Below, piece by piece: positions 50,213 to 58,018 of a stretch of DNA of 64,000 bases; the first letter of the stretch is position 1; each line of letters opens with the position of its first letter. The position numbers were made by a program, and so were the translations under genes. The DNA is taken from positions 72,420-136,419 of the forward strand of contig CAJTJT010000005.1 in the NCBI GenBank assembly GCA_910576915.1. The letters run 5' to 3'. Source of the DNA: an uncultured Elusimicrobiales bacterium (GTDB lineage Bacteria > Elusimicrobiota > Elusimicrobia > Elusimicrobiales > Elusimicrobiaceae). Under the pieces are notes generated by a model that saw only the letters and a program-made list of their open reading frames with translations, had not been told where the DNA came from and did not search any database.

Positions 50213-50842
50213 ATGACTATTACCGTAATCACTCTCGTTTTGTTCAGTTATTTACTCGGGTCCGTCCCGACCGGCTACCTCATCGCCAAACGCGCCATGG
50301 GCATTGACATCCGCGAACACGGTTCAGGCAACCCCGGCGCCGCCAACGTTTACCGCACCGTCGGCAAATGGGCCGGTATTTCCACTTTTTTGATTGACGC
50401 TTTAAAAGGGTTCATCCCCGTTTGCCTCGCCCGCCATTTCTGCCCGGAAAATTACTGGGTGGCCATCGCGTGCGGCGTGATTGCCATTTTGGGCCATATG
50501 TGGACGATTTACCTTAAATTCCGCGGCGGCAAAGGTGTTGCAACCTCCGCGGGCGTATTTGCCGCTTTACTCCCCGTGCCGACGGCCATCGCGTTTGCGT
50601 CTTTCGTCGTGTGCGTGGCGTTGTGGGGCCGCATTTCCATCGGTTCCATTGTGGCGTGCATCGTGCTCCCCATTTGCAGCTTTTTTATCGGAAAACACCC
50701 CCTGGCCGTCAACTTGATGGTAACGGCCATCGGCGCACTCGTCATTTACAAACACGTTCCCAACATTAAACGCCTGCTTCAGCAAAAAGAACTTAAATTT
50801 GAAGACGGCGCCAAAAAGAGAAAAGAACATGAAAGTAAATAA
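50213..50842 (+). CDS. plsY: Glycerol-3-phosphate acyltransferase PlsY
   Basis: 209 aa inner-membrane enzyme that acylates glycerol-3-phosphate with acyl-phosphate, starting phospholipid synthesis. Five helices and the three family motifs: LLGSVPTGYLIAK, HGSGNPGAANVYRTVG and FRGGKGVATSAGV. It overlaps gpsA, which makes its substrate. Confidence 0.95.
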   Translation: MTITVITLVLFSYLLGSVPTGYLIAKRAMGIDIREHGSGNPGAANVYRTVGKWAGISTFLIDALKGFIPVCLARHFCPENYWVAIACGVIAILGHMWTIYLKFRGGKGVATSAGVFAALLPVPTAIAFASFVVCVALWGRISIGSIVACIVLPICSFFIGKHPLAVNLMVTAIGALVIYKHVPNIKRLLQQKELKFEDGAKKRKEHESK

Positions 50843-51833
50843 AATCACCGTTTTCGGCGCGGGTATCTGGGGCAGCGTTATCGCCCAGCATTTGGCCCAG
50901 AAAGGCTACAGCGTTTCGCTGTGGGAATACAACGAACAGCTGCTCAACGTGCTTAAAACCATGGGCCGCCACCCGAACATCCCCAATTTTAAAATTCACG
51001 ACAATATCCGTCTGACGGCTAGCGTGGAAGAAGCCGTAAAAGATACCGATTTGATCGTTTTCGTCATTTCTTCCAAAGCCATCCGCACGTTCTGCCGCGA
51101 ACAATTAAAACCCTTTTTAAACGGCCGCGCGGTACCTGTAGTCAGCGCGTCCAAAGGTATTGAAGACGGGACTTTTAAAACCATTTGCGAACTTATCGAA
51201 GAAGAACTACCGCAGCTGAAAGATAAAACGCTCGCATTTTCCGGCCCCAGCTTTGCGCTGGAAGTGGCGCAGAATGTGCCGACCAAAATCATGCTGGCCG
51301 GGAAAGACCCGGCGCTCGTGGACGAAATCCGCGACGTAATGAGCGGGGACCCGATTATCGTCGTCCCGGCTTCGGACCGCCGCGGCGTGGAATACGGCGG
51401 CGGCATTAAAAACGTGCTTGCCATCGGATGCGGCGTTATCGACGGTATCGGCGACGGAGCCAACGCCAAAGCCGCCCTTATCACCCAGGCTTTGCAGGAG
51501 ATGAACGACATCATCGTCAGCCAGGGCGGGCAGGCGGGAACCGTTTACAGCCTGGCCGGATTCGGCGACGCGATTTTGACGGGCATGTCCGCCATTTCCC
51601 GCAACCGCCGTTTGGGCGAAAAGCTGGGCGCGGGCCTTTCTTTGGAAGAAGCCAAGAAAGAAGTGGGCACGATTGCCGAGGGCGTAAACTCCGTACAAAG
51701 CGTGTACGATATCGCCCGCAAAAACAACCTCAAAACCCCGATTATTGACGCCATTTGGCAGATTGTCTGCCAGGGCAAAAAACCCTATGTGCTGTTGCAT
51801 GCCATGGGATTTACCAACCGGGGCAATAAATAA
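50829..51833 (+). CDS. gpsA: Glycerol-3-phosphate dehydrogenase [NAD(P)+]
   Basis: 334 aa. Reduces dihydroxyacetone phosphate to glycerol-3-phosphate for PlsY. N-terminal nucleotide site ITVFGAGIWGSVIAQHLA, then VSASKGIED, LAFSGPSFALEVAQ, and GGGIKNVLAIGCGVIDGIGDGANAKAALITQAL. The start at 50829, overlapping plsY by 14 bp, is chosen because the canonical fold begins there. Confidence 0.95.
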   Translation: MKVNKITVFGAGIWGSVIAQHLAQKGYSVSLWEYNEQLLNVLKTMGRHPNIPNFKIHDNIRLTASVEEAVKDTDLIVFVISSKAIRTFCREQLKPFLNGRAVPVVSASKGIEDGTFKTICELIEEELPQLKDKTLAFSGPSFALEVAQNVPTKIMLAGKDPALVDEIRDVMSGDPIIVVPASDRRGVEYGGGIKNVLAIGCGVIDGIGDGANAKAALITQALQEMNDIIVSQGGQAGTVYSLAGFGDAILTGMSAISRNRRLGEKLGAGLSLEEAKKEVGTIAEGVNSVQSVYDIARKNNLKTPIIDAIWQIVCQGKKPYVLLHAMGFTNRGNK

Positions 51834-51852
51834 ACGCGTAAGAAAGCGATTT

Positions 51853-51894
51853 TTCACAGTCCTTTGTGCCTATTTTTAGGCGCGGAAGACTGAG
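51853..51894 (+). other. Branched hairpin upstream of the HU gene
   Basis: CAGTC...GACTG encloses GCCTA-TTTT-TAGGC. It may be a weak gpsA terminator or a leader structure of the HU mRNA. Confidence 0.4.
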
Positions 51895-51947
51895 TGTATA
51901 CCAGGTGTATCCGAAGTTTTGCGAAACACAGCATAAGGACAAAGAAA

Positions 51948-52211
51948 ATGAATAAGGACGATGTAATCCGGCACTTAACCCGGCATGTTTTAGACAAAAA
52001 ACAGGCCAAGATGTCGGTAGATAAAGTTTTTGAAATTATTAAACACGGTTTGAAACGGGACGGCAAAGTAGTAATCAGCAATTTTGGTTCGTTCCAATTA
52101 AAAACGGCGCGCCCCGTAACGCGCCACAATCCCAAAACGGGCGAAAAAGTACAGGTGCCCGCCAAACAAAAAGTGCGTTTTAAACCGTCTGAAAATTTAC
52201 TAAAGAAGTAA
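51948..52211 (+). CDS. HU/IHF-family DNA-binding protein
   Basis: 87 aa. Histone-like dimer: MNKDDVIRHLTRHV, VFEIIKHGLKRDGKVVISNFGSFQLKTARPVTRHNPKTGEKVQVPAKQKVRFKPSENLL, with the GSF turn and the beta-arm NPKTGE that inserts into DNA. The start at 51948 has AAGGA 8 nt upstream; the frame from 51894 is too long for the family. Confidence 0.93.
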   Translation: MNKDDVIRHLTRHVLDKKQAKMSVDKVFEIIKHGLKRDGKVVISNFGSFQLKTARPVTRHNPKTGEKVQVPAKQKVRFKPSENLLKK

Positions 52212-52246
52212 AAAAATCCCGGCGCAGATGCCCGGGACCAGACAAT

Positions 52247-52276
52247 TTAAATCCCCGGGTTTCCCCGGGGATTTTT
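52247..52276. terminator. Terminator between HU and pilin 5
   Basis: AATCCCCGGG-TTT-CCCCGGGGATT with T6, usable in both directions. Confidence 0.85.
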
Positions 52277-52282
52277 TATGTT

Positions 52283-53047
52283 TTAAGGAAGCGTATAACG
52301 CGTAAATCCGCTGAAAAGCGCATTTGCCGTGGGGTTCGTTCCCCCCAGGCTTTTGCATACTTGCTGGGCAACATTATCCGACGTTTGCGCATGGCAAAAA
52401 ATACCGCCCGTACACTCGCCGACCGACATCCGTTTTTCATAACGTAAAGCGCCTGTGTTCCACGTCGTTCCGTTGGAACCGTGGACGTCACAGTTGGAAC
52501 CGTGCTTATAATTAATGGAAAATTTCCCACAATTTGCCCAGGAAGGATCCGCACTGCCGCCTGGGAACGTACAGCCGCCGGGAAGCCCGAAGTCCAACTC
52601 GCTTAAATCATTTGCAAACTGACCGTTTGCCATATAATACAATTCCTGCGCGCGCACGACGGCATCCACCAAAACCATCTGCTGGGTAAGGCGGCTTTTT
52701 TCCACCGCCACGCGGTACTGCGGCAGTGCAACAGCAGACAAAATACCGATGATTAAGACGACAACTAACAACTCTATTAACGTAAATCCCATCGTTCCGT
52801 TGTCATCCCGGACATGGATCCGGGATCCAGGCTGTTTATTAGTTTTTGTTTTCTTTGGTATGAATGCTGAAACAAGTTCAGCATGACGACTAAGCGTAAA
52901 ACCGCGCTTTGTCATTCCCGGGCACCCTGCGGGCTGCATGGTGAACCGGAAATCCGATTTACAATAAGGATTACAATTTCTATTTAATAACCTAAATTTC
53001 GGCTCCGGCGGCGCGCAGCGTGACGGAATGACGGCATTTTGATACAT
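52283..53047 (-). CDS. Type IV pilin-like prepilin with an 85-residue leader (pilin 5)
   Basis: 254 aa. The mature part is normal: [55 protein letters not shown] and a Cys-containing C-terminal domain. The leader is not: MYQNAV is followed by about 75 residues translated from three or four palindromic repeats (for example RHAELVSAFIP, NKQPGSRIHVRDD) before G|FTLIE. A second GFTL (KRGFTLSRHAE) lies inside the leader. The start at 53047 sits 28 nt after the predicted transcription start, as in pilin 6. An internal ATG at 52792 would give a 2-residue leader but has only a cramped GGAA site. Whether the long form is processed is uncertain. Confidence 0.8.
   Translation of the reverse strand: MYQNAVIPSRCAPPEPKFRLLNRNCNPYCKSDFRFTMQPAGCPGMTKRGFTLSRHAELVSAFIPKKTKTNKQPGSRIHVRDDNGTMGFTLIELLVVVLIIGILSAVALPQYRVAVEKSRLTQQMVLVDAVVRAQELYYMANGQFANDLSELDFGLPGGCTFPGGSADPSWANCGKFSINYKHGSNCDVHGSNGTTWNTGALRYEKRMSVGECTGGIFCHAQTSDNVAQQVCKSLGGTNPTANALFSGFTRYTLP
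52798..53040. repeat. Cluster of palindromic repeats inside the pilin 5 leader
   Basis: Units at about 52798-52835 (GTCATCCCGG...CCGGGATCCAGG), 52862-52888 (GCTGAAACAAGTTCAGC), 52911-52950 (GTCATTCCCGGG...GGTGAACCGGAA) and 53003-53036 (GGCTCCGGCGGCGCGC...GGAATGACGG). All are in frame and stop-free with the pilin. Confidence 0.65.
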
Positions 53048-53081
53048 GGGATATATCCCCCCTTATACTTGACTTATTCCC

Positions 53082-53109
53082 ATGTTATCAAAAAAAAAAA
53101 ACGGGTCAA
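53082..53109 (-). promoter_or_regulatory. T12-spacer promoter of pilin 5
   Basis: Minus strand: TTGACC, CG, T12, GA, TAACAT, spacer 16 nt. The predicted start of transcription is near 53075. Confidence 0.75.
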
Positions 53110-53196
53110 GGCCCAGAGCCTGGGCTCCCCTCTTGTCTGCGCTCTTCTGATTAGTTTAGGCCACACTATTTAAGACATACCCCAAAGTTAGTTTTT

Positions 53197-53346
53197 ACTT
53201 TTTGCATCGGCAAAAGTAGCAAAAAACTCGCAGGCCGCACCCATAAAATCCAGTTCCGTACGGCGCATTTTACAACTCGCCTGCGGCTCGGACAAATAAA
53301 ATACTTCTTCCGTACGGAACGAATTTTATAGACGGGTCAAGGCCTG
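53197..53346. repeat. Fold-back repeat element, copy 3
   Basis: Close relative of copy 1: the same CAGGCC/GGCCTG, ATAAAATCC and CCGTACGG arms, the same head and loop, with scattered changes. It lies directly upstream of the pilin 5 promoter. The region 53381-53403 (CCCCGGGCTAAAGCCCGGGG) adds one more hairpin. Confidence 0.75.
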
Positions 53347-53423
53347 CAAAACGGGAAAAACAATACCTAAACAATGAAACACCCCGGGCTAAAGCCCGGG
53401 GTATTCTGTAAGATATTCATAAA

Positions 53424-53459
53424 AAAGCCGGGGCGGAAATCTCCGCTCCGGCTTGTAAA
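53424..53459 (-). terminator. Terminator of the ileS-lspA operon
   Basis: AAGCCGGAGCGGA/TCCGCCCCGGCTT stem; on the minus strand it is followed by a T run, 17 bp after the last gene. Confidence 0.82.
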
Positions 53460-53475
53460 CCTGCTTGGTGCGTGT

Positions 53476-54180
53476 TTACACCACTTGTTTGAGTTCAACA
53501 GGCAAGTCGCGCTTTAAAATCAGCACGGCGCTGTGCGTATTGGTTTTCTTATCCAGCCCAAACACGCTTACGCGGTACGTAACCACCATTTTGCCGTCTT
53601 CTTCGCGTACACTTTGGATTTCAAACACCTTATCCGGAAGGTTGCTGGTGGATTCCAAAACCAGTACGTCCTGCTTGGAAAAATCCGCCACCGGGTAGCT
53701 CCCGCGCGCGGTGCGTTTGAACGCTTTGTATTCCTCCGCCGTTTTAATCAGCTTCACCGCCACGGGCGCATTAATCATGGAAATACTGCTTTTGGGTTCC
53801 GGTGCGGCGGGCTCATCGGCAGACGGCGTGGAGGTATGCGTCAAATCCACCACCGTTTCCGAATCTTCGTCCTCTTCTTCCGGCGTAACTACACGCCCGG
53901 AGCGGGTATAGATTTTTTCCATCCCGGGAATGTTAATTTTGGAAAGCTGGGACGGCACGGAAGACTCCACATAATCCGGCTCTTCCACCACCGTTACGCC
54001 CTCGGGCACGTCGGCGTTTTTCATATTAATCGTTAAAAGGGAATCCGTCGCGTGCACGGGCACGGTGTTATTTTCCGCCCGGGCAAGACGGTACACGTCC
54101 CACACCCGCATGGCGGCCACACCGGCCAAAAATACGGCAATCAAAATCCCCGCCGAAAGCAGGTTCTTTTTAGCGTTCAT
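53476..54180 (-). CDS. Membrane-anchored protein with a PrcB-like C-terminal domain
   Basis: 234 aa. One N-terminal helix (LLSAGILIAVFLAGVAAMRVW), an acidic, Pro/Ser/Thr-rich linker (about 85-125), and a C-terminal beta domain: VAVKLIKTAEEYKAFKRTARGSYPVADFSKQDVLVLESTSNLPDKVFEIQSVREEDGKMVVTYRV. This resembles the PrcB C-terminal domain seen in protease-complex subunits; a weak match from memory. The start overlaps the queF stop (TAATG). Last gene of the six-gene operon. Confidence 0.6.
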   Translation of the reverse strand: MNAKKNLLSAGILIAVFLAGVAAMRVWDVYRLARAENNTVPVHATDSLLTINMKNADVPEGVTVVEEPDYVESSVPSQLSKINIPGMEKIYTRSGRVVTPEEEDEDSETVVDLTHTSTPSADEPAAPEPKSSISMINAPVAVKLIKTAEEYKAFKRTARGSYPVADFSKQDVLVLESTSNLPDKVFEIQSVREEDGKMVVTYRVSVFGLDKKTNTHSAVLILKRDLPVELKQVV

Positions 54181-54584
54181 TATTTTTTCTCGTACTTGGC
54201 CGTGATTACGGAGCGCAGACCGCCGCGCGGCGTAAACACGCCGGTTACGGTCGCTTTTTTGGGCTGGCAGGCTTTTACCACGTCGTCCAAAATTTTATTG
54301 GCGATGTTTTCCATAAAAATGCCCATATCGCGGTATTCAAGCAAATAGTATTTCAGCGATTTAAGTTCCAGGCACAGTTCGTCCGGAATGTATTCAATCG
54401 TAATTACGCCGAAGTCCGGCAAGCCCGTTTTGGGGCATACGGACGTAAATTCCGGCAATTCGATTTTAATATCGTAATCGCGTTTGTATTGGTTGGGCCA
54501 GCACTGAATGGCCGGGAGAACGGCGTCCGCGTTTTTGCGGGCGTGGTCGGAAGTGTAACCGAAATCAATGTCATGCGTCGTCAT
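54180..54584 (-). CDS. queF: NADPH-dependent 7-cyano-7-deazaguanine reductase
   Basis: 134 aa, the short type I form. Reduces preQ0 to preQ1 in queuosine synthesis. Catalytic Cys in PEFTSVCPKTGLPDFGVITIEYIPDELCLELKSLKYYLLEYRDMGIF, with ELKSLKYYL being the family motif, and the substrate Glu and RGG near the end. ATGA overlap with the P-type ATPase gene. Confidence 0.93.
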   Translation of the reverse strand: MTTHDIDFGYTSDHARKNADAVLPAIQCWPNQYKRDYDIKIELPEFTSVCPKTGLPDFGVITIEYIPDELCLELKSLKYYLLEYRDMGIFMENIANKILDDVVKACQPKKATVTGVFTPRGGLRSVITAKYEKK

Positions 54585-56542
54585 TTTATTTTTAATAACC
54601 TCACAGAATTTAATAAAAGCAGTAATACGACGGCCAAACTGCCGCCCGTCGTCCAATGCCAGCCGGAAGCGTCCGGCATGCGCCAAAACAGCCACGCCGC
54701 CAGCGCCCCGCTGAGCAGGAAAGCCGCCACGGCGTTAAATGCCGCCGCGCGGCGGAGTCTCGTATTTATTGTAAACAAATCTTTCAGCGGATACAAGTCT
54801 TTGCGTTTGATAATAACGTCCACCCAGTTGTTGTACACGTTGCGGCCGGAGGCGAACACAATGCCCGCGTCCGCGCGCAAAAGCGCGATAATATCGTTAA
54901 AACCGTCCCCCACCATCACCACGCGCTTGCCCAGCCCGCGCAGATTGGTGACGATTTCCGCCTTGGTTTTGGGCAGTACGTTAAAGTTCATTTTTTCGAT
55001 ACCGGCCTGTTTGGAAAAAGACGATACGGACGACTCGTTATCGCCCGAAACCAAAATAATGTCTTTGCCCTTGGATTTTAAGTAGTCCACCAGTTCCCGC
55101 GCGCCGCGGCGCAGTTCGTCGGCCAGCGTCAAATAACCCAAAAATTCGCCGTTTTTGACCACGCAAATAACCGCCGCTTCCACCTTGGAAACTTCTTCGG
55201 GCACTTCTACGCCCTGTTCTTTAATCCACTGGATACGGCCCGCCAAAATTTTATCCGTACGCGTGGACGCCTGCACGCCCAGGCCGGGGAGTACGTCAAA
55301 ACACAGCAAACTTTTAGTTTTCACTTTATGTTTTTTGGCGAATCCGTTTACGGCGTCGGCAAACGGACCGTCCACCATTTGTTCGGCGGTGGCAACCGTT
55401 TCCAATAATTTTTTACGCAGCGATTCCTGGGCCGGAAACACGCCGCAAACGCGCAGTTCGCCGTATGTCAGCGTGCCGGTTTTGTCAAAGAATACGGTAT
55501 CGGCGCAGACCAGTTCATCCAGCGCGTAAATGTTTTGGATTTTAATTTTTTTGGCGCGCGCGCCCGATTTGGCAAAAAACGCCGGGAATACCCCCGCAAA
55601 AACCAAAGCCGGCGGACAGGAAAGCGCCAAACAAAACAAGAGGACGCCCGCATAATGCAGCCACGCTTCGAACCCGGCCGCATACGCGCCCGAGGTGTAC
55701 AGCGCATACGCATACGCACCCGCCGAAAAAAGAAGCGCAAACGGGAACAGGACCGCCGCAAAACCGTCCAGCGCGCTGGCAAAATTTCCGCGGCGCAGTT
55801 CCCCCGTTTTAACGGCGTCAATCACGTTCATCAGGGCAGACTGGGCCAGCGGAAGCGTTACTTCCACGTAAATTTCGGCCGATTTATTCAGCGTACCCGC
55901 ATAGACGGGGCTGTCCACCCGTTTGGAAGTGGGCAGCATATTGCCGGTAACCAGCTGTTCGTCGATAGACGTTTTGCCTTTTTTAACGATACCGTCGCAA
56001 GGCAGCCGTTCCCCGGGTTTAACAAAAATAAGTTCGCCGGGTTTTAATTCGCCGGCAAACACTTTTTTAAACTGGCGGCCGACGCACAAGCGGCCCGATT
56101 TGGGGAGGAAGTCGTCCAGCTTTTTAATATATACGCGCGTTTGTTCTTTTTCGCGCGTCAAACGGCGTTCCGCCCACAGGGAAAGCGTCAAGAGAAACGA
56201 AACGTACACAAATAAATCCGGCGCGGGCCCGTATAAAGGACGCGTTGAAAATACGTTCAGCGCGGAATATAAAAACCCGGAGTAGACGGCCACCGCCGCA
56301 AAAAGCGCAAACGTAAAACGGCCGGACAGCAAATCCCGCCACGCGCAGCGCACGAACACGTCCGCGCAGAACAGCACGTTCATCAGCCCCAGGATGAAAA
56401 CGCCCACGTTCGAGTGTTGGAACGTGAGCGAAAAAAGAAGCAGTACAAACAAGCAGCACGACAAGAAGAAGCGGTACGTAAACGATTTGGACGGTACCGT
56501 TAGCGCGCACGGAGTGCAGGAAGAAGACGTAATGCCGGACAT
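54581..56542 (-). CDS. P1B-type heavy-metal-transporting ATPase
   Basis: 653 aa. Membrane pump for a metal ion. All core motifs are present: phosphatase loop VTGNMLPTSKRVDSPVYAGTLN (TGE-like variant TGN), phosphorylation site FFDKTGTLTYGEL, ATP-binding GDGFND, and MxGDGxND-type hinge VVMVGDGFNDIIAL. The metal-pathway motif is SCPPAL instead of CPC or SPC. No HMA domain; a short CTPC near residue 10 may take its place. The Glu of TGE is replaced by Asn, which is odd for dephosphorylation. The start at 56542 follows the TPR stop by 4 nt. Confidence 0.88.
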   Translation of the reverse strand: MSGITSSSCTPCALTVPSKSFTYRFFLSCCLFVLLLFSLTFQHSNVGVFILGLMNVLFCADVFVRCAWRDLLSGRFTFALFAAVAVYSGFLYSALNVFSTRPLYGPAPDLFVYVSFLLTLSLWAERRLTREKEQTRVYIKKLDDFLPKSGRLCVGRQFKKVFAGELKPGELIFVKPGERLPCDGIVKKGKTSIDEQLVTGNMLPTSKRVDSPVYAGTLNKSAEIYVEVTLPLAQSALMNVIDAVKTGELRRGNFASALDGFAAVLFPFALLFSAGAYAYALYTSGAYAAGFEAWLHYAGVLLFCLALSCPPALVFAGVFPAFFAKSGARAKKIKIQNIYALDELVCADTVFFDKTGTLTYGELRVCGVFPAQESLRKKLLETVATAEQMVDGPFADAVNGFAKKHKVKTKSLLCFDVLPGLGVQASTRTDKILAGRIQWIKEQGVEVPEEVSKVEAAVICVVKNGEFLGYLTLADELRRGARELVDYLKSKGKDIILVSGDNESSVSSFSKQAGIEKMNFNVLPKTKAEIVTNLRGLGKRVVMVGDGFNDIIALLRADAGIVFASGRNVYNNWVDVIIKRKDLYPLKDLFTINTRLRRAAAFNAVAAFLLSGALAAWLFWRMPDASGWHWTTGGSLAVVLLLLLNSVRLLKIK

Positions 56543-56546
56543 ATAA

Positions 56547-57530
56547 TTAACGCGGGAAAAACCGGTTTGCAAGCACGCGTTCGCGGCCTTCTTCGGTCCT
56601 CATCAAGCGGATTTTAGCGTCGTAGCGGCGGGCGTTTTTCGGGTCCAGTTTTTTGGCCACCATATAGTTGGCCGTGGCGCTGACAGGGTCTTCAAGCGCC
56701 AGCATATCGCCCATCAGTTCGTAGGTGGGTACGTATTGGTTGGCCAATTCTTTCGAGCGCACGAGCATGCCCAAAGCCTGGTCCGTTTCGCCTTTGCGGA
56801 ATAACAAATCGCCCATATAATAGTAGGCAAGCGCATATGTGGGTTTAATGGAAACGGCTTCTTCCAAATCCGCATACGCGTTGGCCGGGTATCCCATGCG
56901 GATAAACACGCGGGCGCGTTCCAAATAAGCGCGGGCGTCGTTGGGGCGGAGGTGGATTAAATAGGAAAAATCGTCCAGCGCGGCGTCGTACATGCCGGAA
57001 TCAAAATACGCCAGCCCGCGGTTTAAGAACAAAAGGGGTTCATCGTCGCGCAGTTTTAACGCGCTGTTAAAGTCCTGCAACGCGGCGGTGGTGCGGCCCT
57101 GGCGGTAATACGCGATGGCGCGGTTCATAAGAGCGGTAAAATACTTGGGGCTGCGGGCGATGGCTTCGCTTAAATAGACGGCGGCATCCGCGTTGCGCCC
57201 GGTATCCACATACAGCGCGCCCAGGTTGTTGTACGGTTCGGCCACGGCGGGATTGACCTCAATGGCGCGCAGGTAATCGGCTTCCGCGTAGGAGCGGTTT
57301 TTGGCGCGTTCTTTGGCGTCTTTCACGGGCAGACGTTCCCACAAAACGCCGCGGTTGATAAGGGCCGCATAATGGTTGGGGTTGCGTTTAATCAGGCGGG
57401 AATAAATTTGGATGGCCTGCGTAAAGTTGCCTTTGGAAGCGGCCAGCTGGGCCTGTTTAAAAGTTTTCTTTTCCGTCCCGCACGCGGCCAGCAAAAGGAC
57501 CGCCGCAAACAAACCTAAAATTTTTTTCAT
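56547..57530 (-). CDS. TPR lipoprotein
   Basis: 327 aa. Lipobox ILGLFAAVLLLAACG, then about eight TPR repeats from residue 24 to 300 (for example EPYNNLGALYVDTGRNADAAVYLSEAIARSPK and ALMNRAIAYYRQGRTTAALQDFNSALKL). Scaffold protein in the envelope; partner unknown. It follows lspA, the enzyme that would process its signal peptide, with a 4-bp overlap. Confidence 0.9.
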   Translation of the reverse strand: MKKILGLFAAVLLLAACGTEKKTFKQAQLAASKGNFTQAIQIYSRLIKRNPNHYAALINRGVLWERLPVKDAKERAKNRSYAEADYLRAIEVNPAVAEPYNNLGALYVDTGRNADAAVYLSEAIARSPKYFTALMNRAIAYYRQGRTTAALQDFNSALKLRDDEPLLFLNRGLAYFDSGMYDAALDDFSYLIHLRPNDARAYLERARVFIRMGYPANAYADLEEAVSIKPTYALAYYYMGDLLFRKGETDQALGMLVRSKELANQYVPTYELMGDMLALEDPVSATANYMVAKKLDPKNARRYDAKIRLMRTEEGRERVLANRFFPR

Positions 57531-58018
57531 TTTTCCTCCCTTTTCCCTTTACGGCTGAAAAACAACGAGATAAACAGCATACATCCGCCTACCGTAATGA
57601 ACGAATCGGCCACGTTAAAAACGGGCCACACCCTAAAATCCAAAAAGTCCACCACGTAGCCTAACGTTATTCTATCATAAAGATTGCCCACTGCACCCGC
57701 CAAAATAAAAACACAGCCCCATTCCACCCATTTTCCGTAGGAGCAAAGTTCTTTCCAGCTTTTTATCATATAGGCCACAATGGCCAGCATAATAAAAATC
57801 AGCAGCAGGTTCCCCCCCTGCATCATGCCAAACGCCGCGCCCGTGTTTTCCACGTAGCGCAGGTAAAAAAACGGCAGCAGTTTGACGGGTTCGTCCGGCA
57901 GCCAGAACAAAACCGCAACCTTGGAAAGGTGATCCAGCAAAAAAATACCGAGCGCCGCGCAGGTAACGGCGCGGTGCTCTTTCATCCAGGAAACGGTTTT
58001 ATTCCAAAAATTACGCAC
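57527..58018 (-). CDS. lspA: Lipoprotein signal peptidase
   Basis: 163 aa, four membrane helices. Aspartyl protease that cleaves prolipoproteins. The two catalytic Asp lie in LAGAVGNLYDRITLGYVVDFLDF and FNVADSFITVG; the N-terminal part has LLDHLSKVAVLFWL and YVENTGAAFGM. It begins with a GTG at 58018 and overlaps the ileS stop by 8 bp. Confidence 0.95.
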   Translation of the reverse strand: MRNFWNKTVSWMKEHRAVTCAALGIFLLDHLSKVAVLFWLPDEPVKLLPFFYLRYVENTGAAFGMMQGGNLLLIFIMLAIVAYMIKSWKELCSYGKWVEWGCVFILAGAVGNLYDRITLGYVVDFLDFRVWPVFNVADSFITVGGCMLFISLFFSRKGKREEK

